A stretch of DNA of 21,227 nucleotides from Nephromyces sp. MM_2019 (GCA_015657535.1 JADHZB010001733.1:1-21227), one strand, 5' to 3'. Shown: positions 1-10,418, counted from the first letter of the stretch. Translations and numbers: made by a program. The notes: a model not told the origin generated them from the letters alone.

Positions 1-1
1 G

Positions 2-279
2 AGCAACAAGGGGGGTCCCAAGAAGCATAGTAGCAAGGTGTCCGACGGGCATTATAACAAGGGCTCAAGGAGAGCATATATATCAGAAGATGAAGCAGGA
101 TGCTCTGAAGGTACGTGTGTGTAGCTACATTTGTTGTAGCATACAAGGAAATTCCAGCATCTACTGCTGAAAAAACTCCAGCTTTAAGGGAAAAAGAGGA
201 GGGGGATTATCACACGCTTGAGCTTCTAGCTAGGCTTGTGCGTTTGTGCAGTGTGATAATATACAATCAAAGAAGTTAG
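2..279 (+). CDS. 3' part of an unknown basic protein, two exons, runs off the left edge
   Basis: Two exons are visible. Exon 2..110 reads SNKGGPKKHSSKVSDGHYNK and on to an acidic EDEAGCSE, ending at the donor G|GTACGT. Read through without splicing, the frame meets a stop within five codons. Splicing to the acceptor after 157 (intron 111-157, 47 nt, phase 1) restores an open frame, beginning STAEKTPALREKEEGDY and ending LCSVIIYNQRS, with TAG at 277-279. Lys, Ser and Gly are abundant in the first exon, and the last 40 residues could form an amphipathic helix. No family is recognised. The start codon lies outside the window. The exon pair is supported by splice-site quality and phase only. Confidence 0.45.
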
Positions 280-986
280 CTAAAGCTAACCCGCCATGTG
301 AAAACAACAACACACACACTATATATATATATCCTTTCTACTAAGCATGGACAGTGACTCATCCTTATCTCATAGATGCTAGAGGCTACTACTCAAAAAG
401 CCTTATTCATTAGTGTGTGCGACAGGCGGTATCAGAATGCGTGAGTGTATGAGGGATATTCAAGTGTGTGCGTGCGGGGTAGTATCAGAATGTAGATGAG
501 GAGTATAAGTGTTTATCAATAGTATGAGCGTGTGTGTAAGGAGTATCAGAGTGTGTCAACACTGTAAATGCGTGTATCCACGGTGATATCACTGAGTGTC
601 GCCACTATGACCGTGCTATAAACCCTCTCACAACCACGTGTGTGTGAAGCAACGTGTGCCCAAAAGACAGAGTAAGCAAGCACACTTAGCTTTTACCTAC
701 CTCATTATAAACGCAACACCAAGCTAACAGAAAGGCTACGGAGTATGCATCTCCTCATAAGAAGTACGTTGAGCCCCCCTGGAGGGGAGTGTACGTACAC
801 TGAGCAGCAAAAGTATGCTTGCATTCATAGGAAAGTAGAAGAGGAATCTTTGAGACAAAGAAACTTAAACTTCTTCACTTATGAAAAAATTGATTTAACT
901 TCAGTAATATGAAATAACACGCAAACACACTTAAACACGCAGTATACCCAAAGAATGAAGCATATACAGTCTCTCCAGAATAAGAT
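280..986. other. Intergenic TG-rich stretch with one short plus-strand ORF
   Basis: From 400 to 660 the plus strand is rich in GTGTGTG with scattered GTATCAGA motifs, as in introns or UTRs elsewhere in the window. An ORF at 745-912 (55 codons) starts MHLLIRSTLSPPGGECTYTE and ends LNFFTYEKIDLTSVI. It carries a copy of the GTGTACGTACAC palindrome at 789-800. Its Glu/Arg/Gln-rich middle (KVEEESLRQR) looks coding, but no splice partner or homologue is evident, so I leave it as a possible exon. The minus strand across the palindrome is also open (VYVHSPPGG). Confidence 0.25.
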
Positions 987-1743
987 TCAACAGAGAGAGG
1001 AGTAATACTTTCCATCTTGAGGAAGCAAAGGCATTTCCTCCTGATAAGCAGAACGGAGAGAATCGCTAAATATAGCTGAGCAAAGTATCATACACAAAGG
1101 GTTCCACACACATGGAGTTGCAAACACCCAGAGTTCCACACACACGGAATTACACATACATATAACCCCTACGTATTCAGTTCCAAACACACCTCAGCAC
1201 ACATCAAACCTCCATACACATACCACCAACAGAGAAACGATATAACCAACAAAACTCCAAATTCAATCCTCTCGACCACACACATCGATTCCTTCCTCCA
1301 ACATACATACACTAGGACTTCATCACAAATTTCTCAACAAAAAAACCACCTCATTCCCTCCTCTTATCTAACAGATACGCACACATAGAAGGCTTCCCAC
1401 ACACATCATTTCATTACAACTTCCCCACACACACAAACTTGAAGAATAAGAGATTGCACCCGCTTCTTGAGCTCAAAACATCATTCACACACACACCGAA
1501 AGACAGAATACAGCCAATGTTAATGGGGTGAAGCCGATGCAGCTAGACACCTCCTCTAACGGGGAAAAACCCCCACATTCAGAAGCAAAAGAGTTGAAAA
1601 AAAAACACATACCAAAGTGTGTGTAAAATTACGCACAATTTTCCCCTCATGCGAAACGAAAGAGGTGGGAAGGAAGAGACGGAAACTCGCCCATCTTTTG
1701 ATTGAAGAAAAAGCAGCTGAAAAGGTGTAATGTGCAAAAACAT
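987..1743 (-). CDS. Small unknown protein with hydrophobic N-terminus, three exons
   Basis: Model on the minus strand. Exon 1, 1743..1633, starts at an ATG and reads MFLHITPFQLLFLQSKDGRV, continuing to SFRMRGKLC with the donor TGC|GTAATT (phase 0). Exon 2, 1553..1497 or a few bases further, follows a pyrimidine-rich acceptor and reads EVSSCIGFTPLTLAVFCLS, running into a GTGTGTG donor. Exon 3, 1075..987, follows the acceptor TTTGCTCAG, reads IFSDSLRSAYQEEMPLLPQD and ends YYSSLC with TGA. The GT run makes the exon 2 donor phase adjustable, so the join to exon 3 can be in frame but is not proven. The first 14 residues could be a signal or membrane segment. Exon 1 could alternatively begin at an acceptor just before CTGCTT at 1716. 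The function is unknown. The opposite strand is also open over 1560-1730 (Lys/Arg-rich) but has weaker splice sites. Confidence 0.45.
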
Positions 1744-2874
1744 CAAAAGCCTTGCTCGTAGTGAGTTGTGTGTGTGTGTCATTGAGTGAAGTGAGTCACT
1801 AGGGGTGCGTGATAGATGGCTTATAGGGGCGTCTGTGTTGGTGGGTCTCAGTCAGTGTGTGCTTGGATTGGTGTGTACGTGGATTGGTGTGTGTGTGGGT
1901 TGGTGTGTGTTGGTGTGTGGGTTGTTGTGTAGCTCTGGGTTGGCGCGGGTTGGTGTGTGTGTGTGTGTGCTGGTTTGTGTGCTCGAGTCGGTGTCTGCGT
2001 TGGTGTCTGTGTGTTGGTGAGGGTCGGTTTGTGTGTGTGATTCCCTATGTGGGTGTGTGTGATTCCCTGTGTGTGTGTGAGTTGTGTGTGTGTGTCATTG
2101 GGTGAAGTGAGTCATTAGGGGTGCGCGATAGAAGGCTTATAGGGGTGACTGTGTCGGTGTGTGTGTGGGTTGGTATGTGTGTGTGTGTTGGTGTATATTG
2201 GTGTGTGTGTGTAAATAGGCTCAGTTGCTGAGGCATGGCATCCCACGCCATAGAGCTTCAGAAGATGCTCAGCAAGAGTAGCTTCGGTGGAAGCACAAGT
2301 GCTGTCGTAGATCAGGCAGCCAGCAGTACGAGAGAGACATACACAGCATAGTAGGTGGGAGACACACAGAATTAGTATGATAGGTGGGTGACACAGGCAC
2401 ACAGAGTCTAGTAAGTGGGAGACGCTAAAGATACACACACACACACACACACACATTTAGCCATCTATGACTGCACCAATGACTACTTATACATAAAGCA
2501 TTTTGTATGTGTGTTCTTCAGATCTACACACCAGTTATGTGTGTAATCTCAAGTGTGTATAGGTGTGTTCAGATCTACTAGCTTGTGTGCATGCGCATGC
2601 TGTTATCTACAAGCTTTATTCCCATTTAAGCAGGCTAGTGTGCACTTCCCCTCACACTAGAGGGGATAATCATGCGTGTAAGATTGCCAGCTTGTATATA
2701 TCAGTGTGCTCTTTCCTTGCGTATAAGTACTGGTTCTAGGGCCCTCAGAGTGTGTGTGTTGGCCGGTATGTGTGGGAAGCTTCCTCAGCCTAGGTGTGTG
2801 CAGCCTCATTTTTCAGTGCGTGTGGGTTCATTGACTGCTTTCTTTGTATTATTTATAAGCTGCGGCAAAATTAC
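1744..2874. repeat. TG-rich repeat region with duplicated 70-bp segment and microsatellites
   Basis: 1771-1842 and about 2087-2160 are near-identical direct repeats of roughly 70 bp, beginning GTGTGTGTCATTG and containing GAAGTGAGTCA and GGCTTATAGGGG. They are separated by about 320 bp of GTGT-rich DNA. At 2345-2430 a motif like TAGTAGGTGGGAGAC occurs three times about 30-35 bp apart, and (AC)n follows at 2436-2456. A 38-codon plus-strand ORF at 2235-2351 (MASHAIELQKMLSKSSFGGS...) looks coding in composition but is isolated. I see no other supportable gene. Confidence 0.6.
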
Positions 2875-3057
2875 TCAGTACACTGCAAAATCTACCGCAA
2901 TAAAGCAACTCTTCCTGAAAGTATAAAATGAGTGTACGTACACCCGCTGCTCATCTGTTGTGAAGGTTAGCGGTTCCCCTTCGGAGTGTACGTACATTTC
3001 CAAAGAAACAGGAAAATACATTTCCTCTTCGCTAGAAGCACCCAGTGTGAAAAGCAT
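2875..3057 (-). CDS. Unknown 60-residue ORF carrying two palindrome copies
   Basis: The minus-strand ATG at 3057 opens a 60-codon frame ending in TGA at 2877-2875. It starts MLFTLGASSEEEMYFPVSLE and is acidic in its first two thirds. The two GTACGTAC palindromes at 2934 and 2988 fall in the same frame and encode RVYVHS and EMYVHS. It could be a complete tiny gene or an exon; a possible acceptor (TTTCAG) lies inside it before GAAGAGTTGC. The composition is far more protein-like than the surrounding TG/CA repeats. No family is recognised. Confidence 0.35.
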   Translation of the reverse strand: MLFTLGASSEEEMYFPVSLEMYVHSEGEPLTFTTDEQRVYVHSFYTFRKSCFIAVDFAVY

Positions 3058-4158
3058 CACTTCGAATAAAATCTACTACATATATATACTACAGGGAGTG
3101 TGTGCACAAATGCGTTACCTCCAGTAAAATCTTCTAAACATCTACACTAGATGGAGTATATGAACATTGCCTCCAGTAAGACCATACAACACATCTCAAC
3201 ATATAGTGTAGGAATACACACGCCACTACCTCCAACTCCTCTCCCATCGGCCAGCAGCATACATGTATGTACACACACCACCACTTACAACATCTACTCC
3301 CATCCACTGCCTCACACACACGCCACCACCATTTCCAACAGAGCCTCAACATAAACAACAAACTACACGAAGCAAAACAGCAAATGAAGATGAACAAGGC
3401 GGCAAATCAAACAAACAATCCCACAAAAAAGGTCTAAAAAAACAAAAGATGAAGATATAGCAATAGAAGCAGTAGCCAGTAGCCTTAACACACAAGCAAC
3501 CCACAACACATGAAGCTCAGGAAGTAACGACAGTCATCTAAGCACCCAGAAAAGCGTCTTTCCTCCTTTTATTGATTGAAGAGGTGCTGCGATGAGCGTA
3601 CGTACACCGCCAATCAGTTATAAACTTAAACTCAAAATCAAATTCATCAAATTTCCTGCAGTGTTTTTAACGGCCAAAGTATGTGAAGTAATCTCAAAAA
3701 TGCGATATTGTGTGTGTATGCGTGCATACGCAGAATTTAGACTATAAAGTAGCAAAAATGCAGTAAAGTTTGGGATTATCGATTCGCTCATAGCTTTCCA
3801 AAGATTAGCAGTAGAAGCCTCCTATTATTTAGCAATTAGCGAGTGATTTTATAGCAATTGAAGAGCGCTTCAGTGCGTGTGTGTGTGTGTGTGTATGTAC
3901 AGCGTTTCTGTAAATGCTGAGTGTGTGCGTGTGTGCGTGAGTACGCGGGTATGCGGGTGCGTAGGTCTGTGAATGGGTGTCTGTATACCGGAGTGCGAGT
4001 CCATATATCTGAGCGTGGTCGTATATAACTGTGTCTAGTATATGTGTGAGTATTTTGCTGTGTGCAGTGTGTGCACGTGATTGCATGGGTATGCATACCT
4101 GTGTAGTGTGTGTGTTGTGTGGTGTGCTGCTGTTAAAGTCTCCAATTGGAAGGCTGCT
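3058..4158. other. CA- then TG-rich intergenic stretch, one possible small ORF
   Basis: 3100-3540 is CACA-rich, 3540-3800 more balanced and AT-rich, and 3870-4130 GTGT-rich. A 51-codon plus-strand ORF at 3592-3747 starts MSVRTPPISYKLKLKIKFIK, directly after an in-frame TGA, and contains a palindrome copy immediately after its ATG. It has a donor-like AAA|GTATGT near 3679. The same MSVRTP opening occurs at 2929, because both sit on the palindrome. Short Lys-rich frames exist near 3380-3510. Nothing here is firm. Confidence 0.25.
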
Positions 4159-6539
4159 TCAATTTTCAAATGTATTGACATACCACTCCCTTATCTTCTC
4201 CATCAGGGTCATGCTGATGGCTACGTTGGGAGCATGGAAACACACACGAGCCACCGAACCACCGAATGCTTCACGTATACCTCCAGTCTTCAATATGCTA
4301 CGCATACCCTAAAAACAACAAATACACACACAAAAGCACACGGGGGACTTTTTTTGATGAAGCACTCATCACATAGCTATGATATAGAGAATACTTATAG
4401 ACTAGATTGCATGAATCGCAGTGACTGCAGTAGCAGCGACTTAAAACTACAAAAAAGCAGGATTCTTTGGATTTTTCCTCTGCTTTATCAGCATAGAAAG
4501 TATTATCATGGCTCCTATATCTCAAACTTATCCTCATCCTCCGCTTTATCATCTTCATCTTCAAAAACTCCACCACCTTCATCATCATATTCATTTTTAG
4601 CTTTATCTCATTCGTTAGACACTTTGCCTTTTATCAAAGTAGAAAGTTCTCTGCTGTTTTTCATAAGCTTCAACAACAATTTACTCCGGCCTAAAGCTGT
4701 TCATTCCTGCGTGTGTGTGTCGTGTGTGCGAGTTTTAAGTATGAAGATAAGAGAAGACCTCATAAGACCTTTAAGCCTCTCTGAGACTAGGCTTACCTGA
4801 AAAAAGTTCCGATAGTGGAAATTAGTAGAAGATTGACCGGTGATAACGTCTCCTCTTCTTTGCACCTGAATGCTTTAAATAAACACACACAGATATGTAT
4901 AGATTGAACACCAAAACACAGATATATACATGAAAAGCCCCCACACCACCTGCAAACCAACAAACCTAGACATACATGCAGCAGAAAAAAATCCAACCAT
5001 ACAACATATATCCACAACACACACCCGTAATATACTCACACTAACACACCAATACACACACACCAACACGGCCATACACTAACGTAGTGACAGCCACACA
5101 TAATCACACACCCAGATACCTACACAAAAACATCAACACACTTACAAATCCACAGCACCACACCCACAAACTCACATCAACACATCCACATTAGCATACA
5201 CACACACACTTTTTTCCACACGCTCTTCAAGCATTCCTACCGTAACTTTACTAAATCCAAAGGAGTGGTTAGCCATGCAGCACACGCTCCAGCCAAGGCT
5301 CCACAGCTCAAGTACAAAACGCTTGGAATGGATACTTTAGAGCAGTCACCTCCCTTCCCATCAAAGTTCGGCAAAACAGGCGTCTTAACATCTTCAGCCT
5401 TTGAAGATGCTTTATTAAAGGAAGTTGGTAGCTTAAGAAACGAATAAGTTCCGAAATAACAGCTTTTTCCCAAACTCTTGAATTGCTGGAGAGCGAGACA
5501 TTGAAGACAAAGAGGATGGGGATGAGGAAGAAGAGGAAGCGCAGAAGATGAAGAAGACCAAGGAGTTCCACAAGAAGGCGAAGCATTACATACACACCGA
5601 AGTCGAAGTTAAAAGAAAAATGAAGATAAACATAAAAAATTTCGTAGTGAATCAAATCGTCTCGTGTGCGTCGATTTGAGTACACCAAAAGGTCTGAAGA
5701 CACGTTGTGTGTGAAACTTATACAGATTTTATGCTGACAGCTTGTTGAGAGTGTAGTAAATGGGGGGGGGGTTACTTGATGCACTCAGTAATAAAGCACA
5801 GAAAAAAGCCTGCCTAATTCGCTTAACCAGAGCGTGCGTGTGTGCGTGCCGCTACATATGCATGTTTGTGTGTGTGAGCTACCTTGCCATGCATTCAAAG
5901 TGTTAGGGCAATTACCAATTCTCTCACCTCATAAAACATAAAATAAAAGGCAGAAAAAGGTCCGAATGACATCAATGTCACAGCATATCCTTTGTAAAGC
6001 TGTAATAGGAACAAGAGATAAGTAACTGAAGATTCATTCACACACACATATACGCACACAGACACATTTAGACACATACATATACTCACACTCTGGTGAC
6101 CCTGTATGCAGGAGCGAGCCAAACTTAACTTTGGTGGTAAAACAAACTTGCACACGCACTTACACACTGGTTTCACAAAGCATGAAACTTTCACAGTCAG
6201 ACACGCAGGTATAACAACATATGAAGTGCTCACGCACACACACGTGCCTCACCTTCTTAAGGCCTTCTTTAAAAAGTATCATCTTGAAAGCATGATAACT
6301 TCCTTTGTAGCTCCTTACTTTCAATACCTCTTGTGTCTGAGGAGTAGGTTAGTGTATGTACACACAACACGAATACCATAGTTATAAGGATAAGCAGCGG
6401 AGAGCACACAACAAAGTGAGAAAGGGATAACTCGAGGCCAATAAGTTGATAAGCTACACACACAGTAAAACACAAGGAACTCATCACGTTCATAAAAAAA
6501 TGAATCACACACATGGATAATTCCTTTAAAGCTCGGTAA

Positions 6540-6579
<40 letters not shown>

Positions 6580-8378
6580 GATAACACTGATAAAGCATCC
6601 TAACCATACACACGCATGCNTAATACCTGCAATCGCTCCTTGCACACATCTACAGGCACCCAAAATACACACGAAACTGCTTCAGCTAGAAACCCAGCAG
6701 TAAAGTCCCCGAGGAAATCGCCGGGTACACGAGCGCCTACTGAGTGTTTGAAGATCTCATAAGAAGTAAAGTACAGGCAAGTGCCAGGTATAGTTCCTAG
6801 GGCAGCAACTCTAGAGATGGACACACACACGTAGTAAAGATTCAGTGTATAAAGTTAGCTGCAAATCTACGAAATAATGTGCTTATATCTACAAGCAGGC
6901 TGGAGTCTATGTGAGTGTGTGTGTGTGATTGCGAGAGTATGTACTATTGCGTGAGTGTGTGTCTATGCATGTGGGCGTGCGTGTCTGCGCTGTGTGTGCG
7001 TGGGATGATGCATCTAGGAGCATGAGTGTGTCTTTGTGATTGCGAGTTAGTGTCTGTGTGGGTTGGTGTGTTGATGTGTGTGTGCGGGTGAGTGAGTGGG
7101 TGTGCAGGTGGATATATGTCGGTATGAGCTTGCATACTAGTTTCTGTGAGTAAATGCATGTGCATACATGATAGCCTGTGTGCGTAGACATATCTGTTGC
7201 AAGTCACTTGTATGCGCAAGCCATAGAATGAAGGCGTAAGATGCCCCTTAAGTACGTTGATATCCAACGAATATCCTCGTGTAAAGATAGCTTACCTAGC
7301 AAAAGAAACTTCATCTACCCTCACAAGATACACACATACGCTCACATACACAGCAATCGAATATATCTGCACATCTTACATTTTCAATTCAGCTGTACAT
7401 TCAGTGGAGGCATAATTGCATGAACAATTTGTCTATGCACACAACACACAGGGTGTTCGCACATTGGAGTGCAAATAGAACCCACACACACACAGACTTG
7501 CTACAGCAAGAAGACACAGAGAAGAAGATACACTTGCAGTAAGTTGTTCAGTCCTTTAGCACACACGTTTAGAAGCAGCAAGGGCCCTTCAATCAGTGTG
7601 AGAACATGAATCGCAAATGCGAACACACACTGGTATATATAGACACAGTGCTATATGCAAACACACTCATGGTCACATAGAAGCGTTCATGCCAATGTGC
7701 AAGACAACACCCATCCATACACTCATCGAAGCACACATCCACACATTTATTTACACACTCATCTACACATACACGATATATACACGATACACACACAATA
7801 CACACGCGATACACACACAATGCATACGCGATACACACACCAATCCATAGGCACATGGAACACACACACACACTAACCCAAAACCAGAGTAGAGTCTACC
7901 AATTCCACCTCTTAAAACCAGTAGAACCCCCCTCTTATCTCCAACTTGACGCAGAGCCTTCAACGTATCGATGGGATGAAAGAAAATCCTACCTACCACC
8001 CCGCAAGAAGAGGCAGCAAACAGTGTAGAGTAGACGGATGGGGGTTGCTTGCCTTTTTCCTTTCCCTTCCCCTGAGGGGAAGGGCAGCTGGAAGCATCGA
8101 CAGCCGTAATTGTATCTCTAAGAAACAGTTTAAAAAGAGCTGAAAGAGAAGCTTATTAGATGTGGGGGGTGAGGGGGGTCGGTGGTGGTATCACGTCATG
8201 AAGGGGGGGTGGAAGACACAACGCAACCAGATGAGGGTGTGTGTGTATATGTTCGTAGGTTGTGCTTACAGTTTGATGATATCTCAAGAGTGACAGATCC
8301 ACCTAAAGGGGATAGGAAGGGAGGGCTTAGAGGGACTGATCCGGTGGGAATGGATCTTGATTCCACAAGAACGGGGTA
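4159..8378 (-). CDS. Mitochondrial carrier family (SLC25-type) transporter, eight exons
   Basis: Exons on the minus strand, all phases consistent: 8378-8270, 8139-7878, 6810-6627, 6336-6253, 5999-5928, 5485-5241, 4872-4797 and 4308-4159 (TGA). The product has about 390 residues recovered. It has the family's three repeats: FFHPIDTLKALRQ, FWVPVDVCKERLQ and TTPLDLVKLRIQVQRR, each with the Px[D]xx[K] signature ending an odd-numbered helix. GALAGACAAWL forms helix 5, and GSVARVCFHAPNVAISMTLM the C-terminal helix. Carriers exchange metabolites across the mitochondrial inner membrane; the substrate cannot be told from what I see. VPVDVCKERLQ resembles carriers of the SAM/PET8 or mitoferrin-like branch only loosely. 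The loop between helices 4 and 5 is about 53 residues, unusually long. The first two exons encode a Ser/Pro-rich then Lys-rich N-terminal extension, and the true start codon is not resolved. The longest intron, 7877-6811, is about 1.07 kb. Confidence 0.9.
4309..4796 (-). other. Carrier intron containing long open frames on both strands
   Basis: Donor CAG|GTAAGC at 4796 and acceptor TTTTTAG at 4309 define this 488-nt intron. Removing it gives HYRNFFQ-GMRSILKTGG, the join expected for a carrier. Inside, the sense strand can encode an acidic stretch (EYDDEGGG, FEDEDDKAEDEDKFEI, then stop), and the plus strand stays open, Ser-rich, across the whole intron. No exon here is needed to complete the carrier. 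It could be an alternative exon, a nested gene or chance low-complexity (GAT/GAA) sequence. Confidence 0.5.
6541..6580. repeat. (CA)n microsatellite inside a carrier intron
   Basis: An uninterrupted CACACA run of roughly 36 bp (GT on the gene's sense strand) lies in the intron 6626-6337. The single ambiguous base N at 6620 is close by and sits in the same intron, near the donor of exon 6810-6627, so it does not affect coding. Confidence 0.9.
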
Positions 8379-9345
8379 CTTCAAAAGAGGGGGAGAGTGA
8401 GGGGGCTGTTTGTGGCTATATGGGGGATGTGGGGATTTGATGGCGGATTCACGCCTGGCGGGTGTTGGGGAAGTTGTTGGTAGATTCACTCTAGTGGGTG
8501 GACGGGGGATGGTGCGCCTCGTTGGGGCTTGGGTGTGGAGATTGTCGCATTTGAGGGGAGAGATATTCGCGCTTGATGGGGGGGGCGTCGGTGGTCAGTG
8601 GCTGGAGGAGGGGTATCCGTGGCTATACACTAATGGGGGGGTATCTCACATCCTCCACTACCTGGGAGGTATTTAACTTCTTCCGCTAGCCGAGAGAATA
8701 TATCCCCCGCCTTTACTTTAGTAGTGGGGGGGAAATAGCTTCGTCAGGATGCGGGCGTATGTAGAGCCACAGAAAGCTCGGTGGGTGGTTTTTAAAGGAG
8801 GATTCAATCAAGAGGGGGGTAAGACGTGTGCTGCCAACGGGGTGTCCACTCGTGGGAAGGAGGAGATTCCCTCGTTAAACGCTTAAAAATACCGCCTCAT
8901 CATTCAAAACCCCCTTCTTTCTAGGGCAGCATCAGAGCCTAGTCAGAGCTATAGGGTGATGTAGGAGGGGGGTGCTTCAAGGGGAGAGGAGGGGGAGTAG
9001 GGGGGTTAACACGCACGTGACCCCTAGGGAGTGCAGTGGTAAGTGGAGCGGTGTAGTATATTTTTGGGTGGAGAGGTGGGAAGGAGGGGTGAGTTTATTC
9101 AGTGGTAGGTGGAGCGGTGGAGTGGGAGGTGTGGTTCTGCAGTGAGGGGAGGGGGTCTGTAGTGCAGCATTACATGGAGGGTGGAATAAGTGTTCTTCAG
9201 CGATTGTTGGTGTGCAGGGTGAAGCATCCTTCGGTGTGTGTGACGAATGTGGAATCGTTTGAGGCTTAACATTATCGTTACAGAGGATATCACGCCAAGG
9301 CTCCTCATTGAGTTTCGACGACAAAAACAACACAAAAACTGCCAT
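8379..9345 (-). CDS. Pro-rich ORF (8977-9345) in a strand-asymmetric G/C block; possible upstream exons
   Basis: The plus strand of 8160-9240 is G-rich with many G runs, so the minus strand is C-rich and encodes Pro. A minus-strand ATG at 9345 opens 123 codons to TGA at 8977. It starts MAVFVLFLSSKLNEEPWRDI, continues through TPTIAEEHLFHPPC and then a Pro/Thr/Leu tail (PPTPPLHLPLNKLTPP). A second Pro/Ser-rich frame runs from about 8560 to the carrier exon at 8378. These may be 5' exons of the carrier or a separate gene. Competing plus-strand frames exist, for example 8737-8886 (MRAYVEPQKARWVVFKGGF...), so the assignment is weak. A 20-bp repeat (CAGTGGTAAGTGGAGCGGTG and a one-base variant) occurs near 9031 and 9100. 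Confidence 0.28.
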
Positions 9346-9569
9346 CGCACACACACGCACACACCTAGCAAACGAGAAAGTAGCACTAGCTACGCTAGCA
9401 AATACCGCAGTTCTAGTTGTCGGAGTGTACGTGCAGTGCTGATAGCCTCATATTAGAGGATGCATGAAGCAGTTACATCATCACATATAGCTGCTATACT
9501 CTCGGTTTTACACAATTCAGTGCTGCTACACACACTAAGTTAGTCACGCATAAGCAAGCTGTGTGCATC

Positions 9570-10418
9570 ATGAGTGAGTGTGTGTACACGGAACAACAAC
9601 CTGTGCAACCTTGGGTAGTATGCATACAACTAAATTTGTATCGATTGCGGAGTGTGTGTGTGAGCACATAAAACGGTAGTGTGCGCATCCTTAGATGCAC
9701 TGTATCTCAGCTATATCTCTGCAGATGTTTTTCCGGCGTGCGAACACACAGCTCTCTTTGAGCAACCTTGCAGCCACACACAAGATAGCAAAACGCTATC
9801 AGGTGTATGGGTATGTGTGTATTACATTCTATGAAGCAGCTCTATCGATCGGCTATTCATCTCTATTGCTATGCTCCAGCAATTCTTAATGCGGTAAGAT
9901 CATCGCATCATATAACTTCAGTGTACGTACATCCGGTGTGTACGTGTGTGTGAGAGCAGGAGCTAAGCTTCTCTGTAACTTTACATAGCTGCCTTGTAGA
10001 GATTCTCTGGGAGATGCCTTGTGTGCAAATATCAACATGAATACCATGACACACACACAGGTTAGCGCCTTCTCACACACCGCTCAGTGCCATAACACAC
10101 AGAGTTCACCATCATCACACACACCATCACGCATACAGATGAGGGTCATCATATACATCATCAGATACACAGGTGAACACCATCACAAATACCACCACAC
10201 ACGCAGTTTCATATCAACACACACACACTAACGACTCATATACAAAATAATACGCACAATAAGAAAATGCACAGCTTCTGAAACACATACCACAAAGGTG
10301 TATATACACTCCAACGCGTAGAGCAGGCATTCATGATGATCTTATAGCTTCAAACTTTGAAGATAACCAGAAGGTGGACGTACACCCCTGCATCCACTCT
10401 ACTGAGATTTCAATCTAA
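9570..10418 (+). CDS. Unknown protein of about 122 residues, six short exons
   Basis: Exons: 9570-9614, 9725-9802, 9840-9893, 9989-10060, 10275-10297 and 10322-10418 (TAA). The five joins are in phase, with donors TGG|GTAGTA, CAG|GTGTAT, GCG|GTAAGA, CAG|GTTAGC and AAG|GTGTAT and pyrimidine-rich or CAG/TAG acceptors. Introns include very short ones (37 and 24 nt). Reading: MSECVYTEQQPVQPW, then FFRRANTQLSLSNLAATHKI, LYRSAIHLYCYAPAILNA, LPCRDSLGDALCANINMN, and an acidic tail HDDLIASNFEDNQKVDVHP. The middle is probably helical, and the LYR tripeptide at an exon start invites comparison with LYR-motif mitochondrial proteins, but the surrounding pattern is not a clear match. The most 5' exon is the least certain. 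A palindrome copy (9921-9932) lies in the third intron. The gene converges on the minus-strand gene to its right. Confidence 0.58.

Noticed and set aside
1560..1724. Lys/Arg-rich plus-strand frame (KTHTKVCVKLRTIFPS...RRKLAHLLIEEKAAEK)
   Set aside because: Attractive, with a GTGTAA donor, but the minus-strand exon 1743-1633 has an ATG, a better donor and phase-matched partners. Kept only as an alternative.
2045..2456. Cys/Val- and His/Thr-rich ORFs in repeat DNA (also 3829-4096, 6907-7267, 7593-7876, 11513-11916, 13807-14067, 15214-15825)
   Set aside because: They are translations of GTGT/CACA microsatellites (VCVC or THTH) with no motif or splice support.
5308..5784. 158-codon minus-strand ORF with a Leu/Phe-rich middle
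   Set aside because: It is out of frame with the carrier exon in the same place, and its hydrophobic part is the intron's CT-rich tract.
6905..7760. Possible additional carrier exons in the 1.07-kb intron
   Set aside because: The exons at 7878 and 6810 join directly to LYSGFGVAALGTIPG, as expected for the first carrier repeat, so nothing is missing.
8182..8676. Two plus-strand ORFs (FDDISRVTDPPKGDRKGG... and MWLYGGCGDLMADSRLAGVG...)
   Set aside because: The first is opposite the minus-strand carrier exon 8378-8270, whose donor phase fits the next exon exactly. The second is Gly/Val-rich from G runs.
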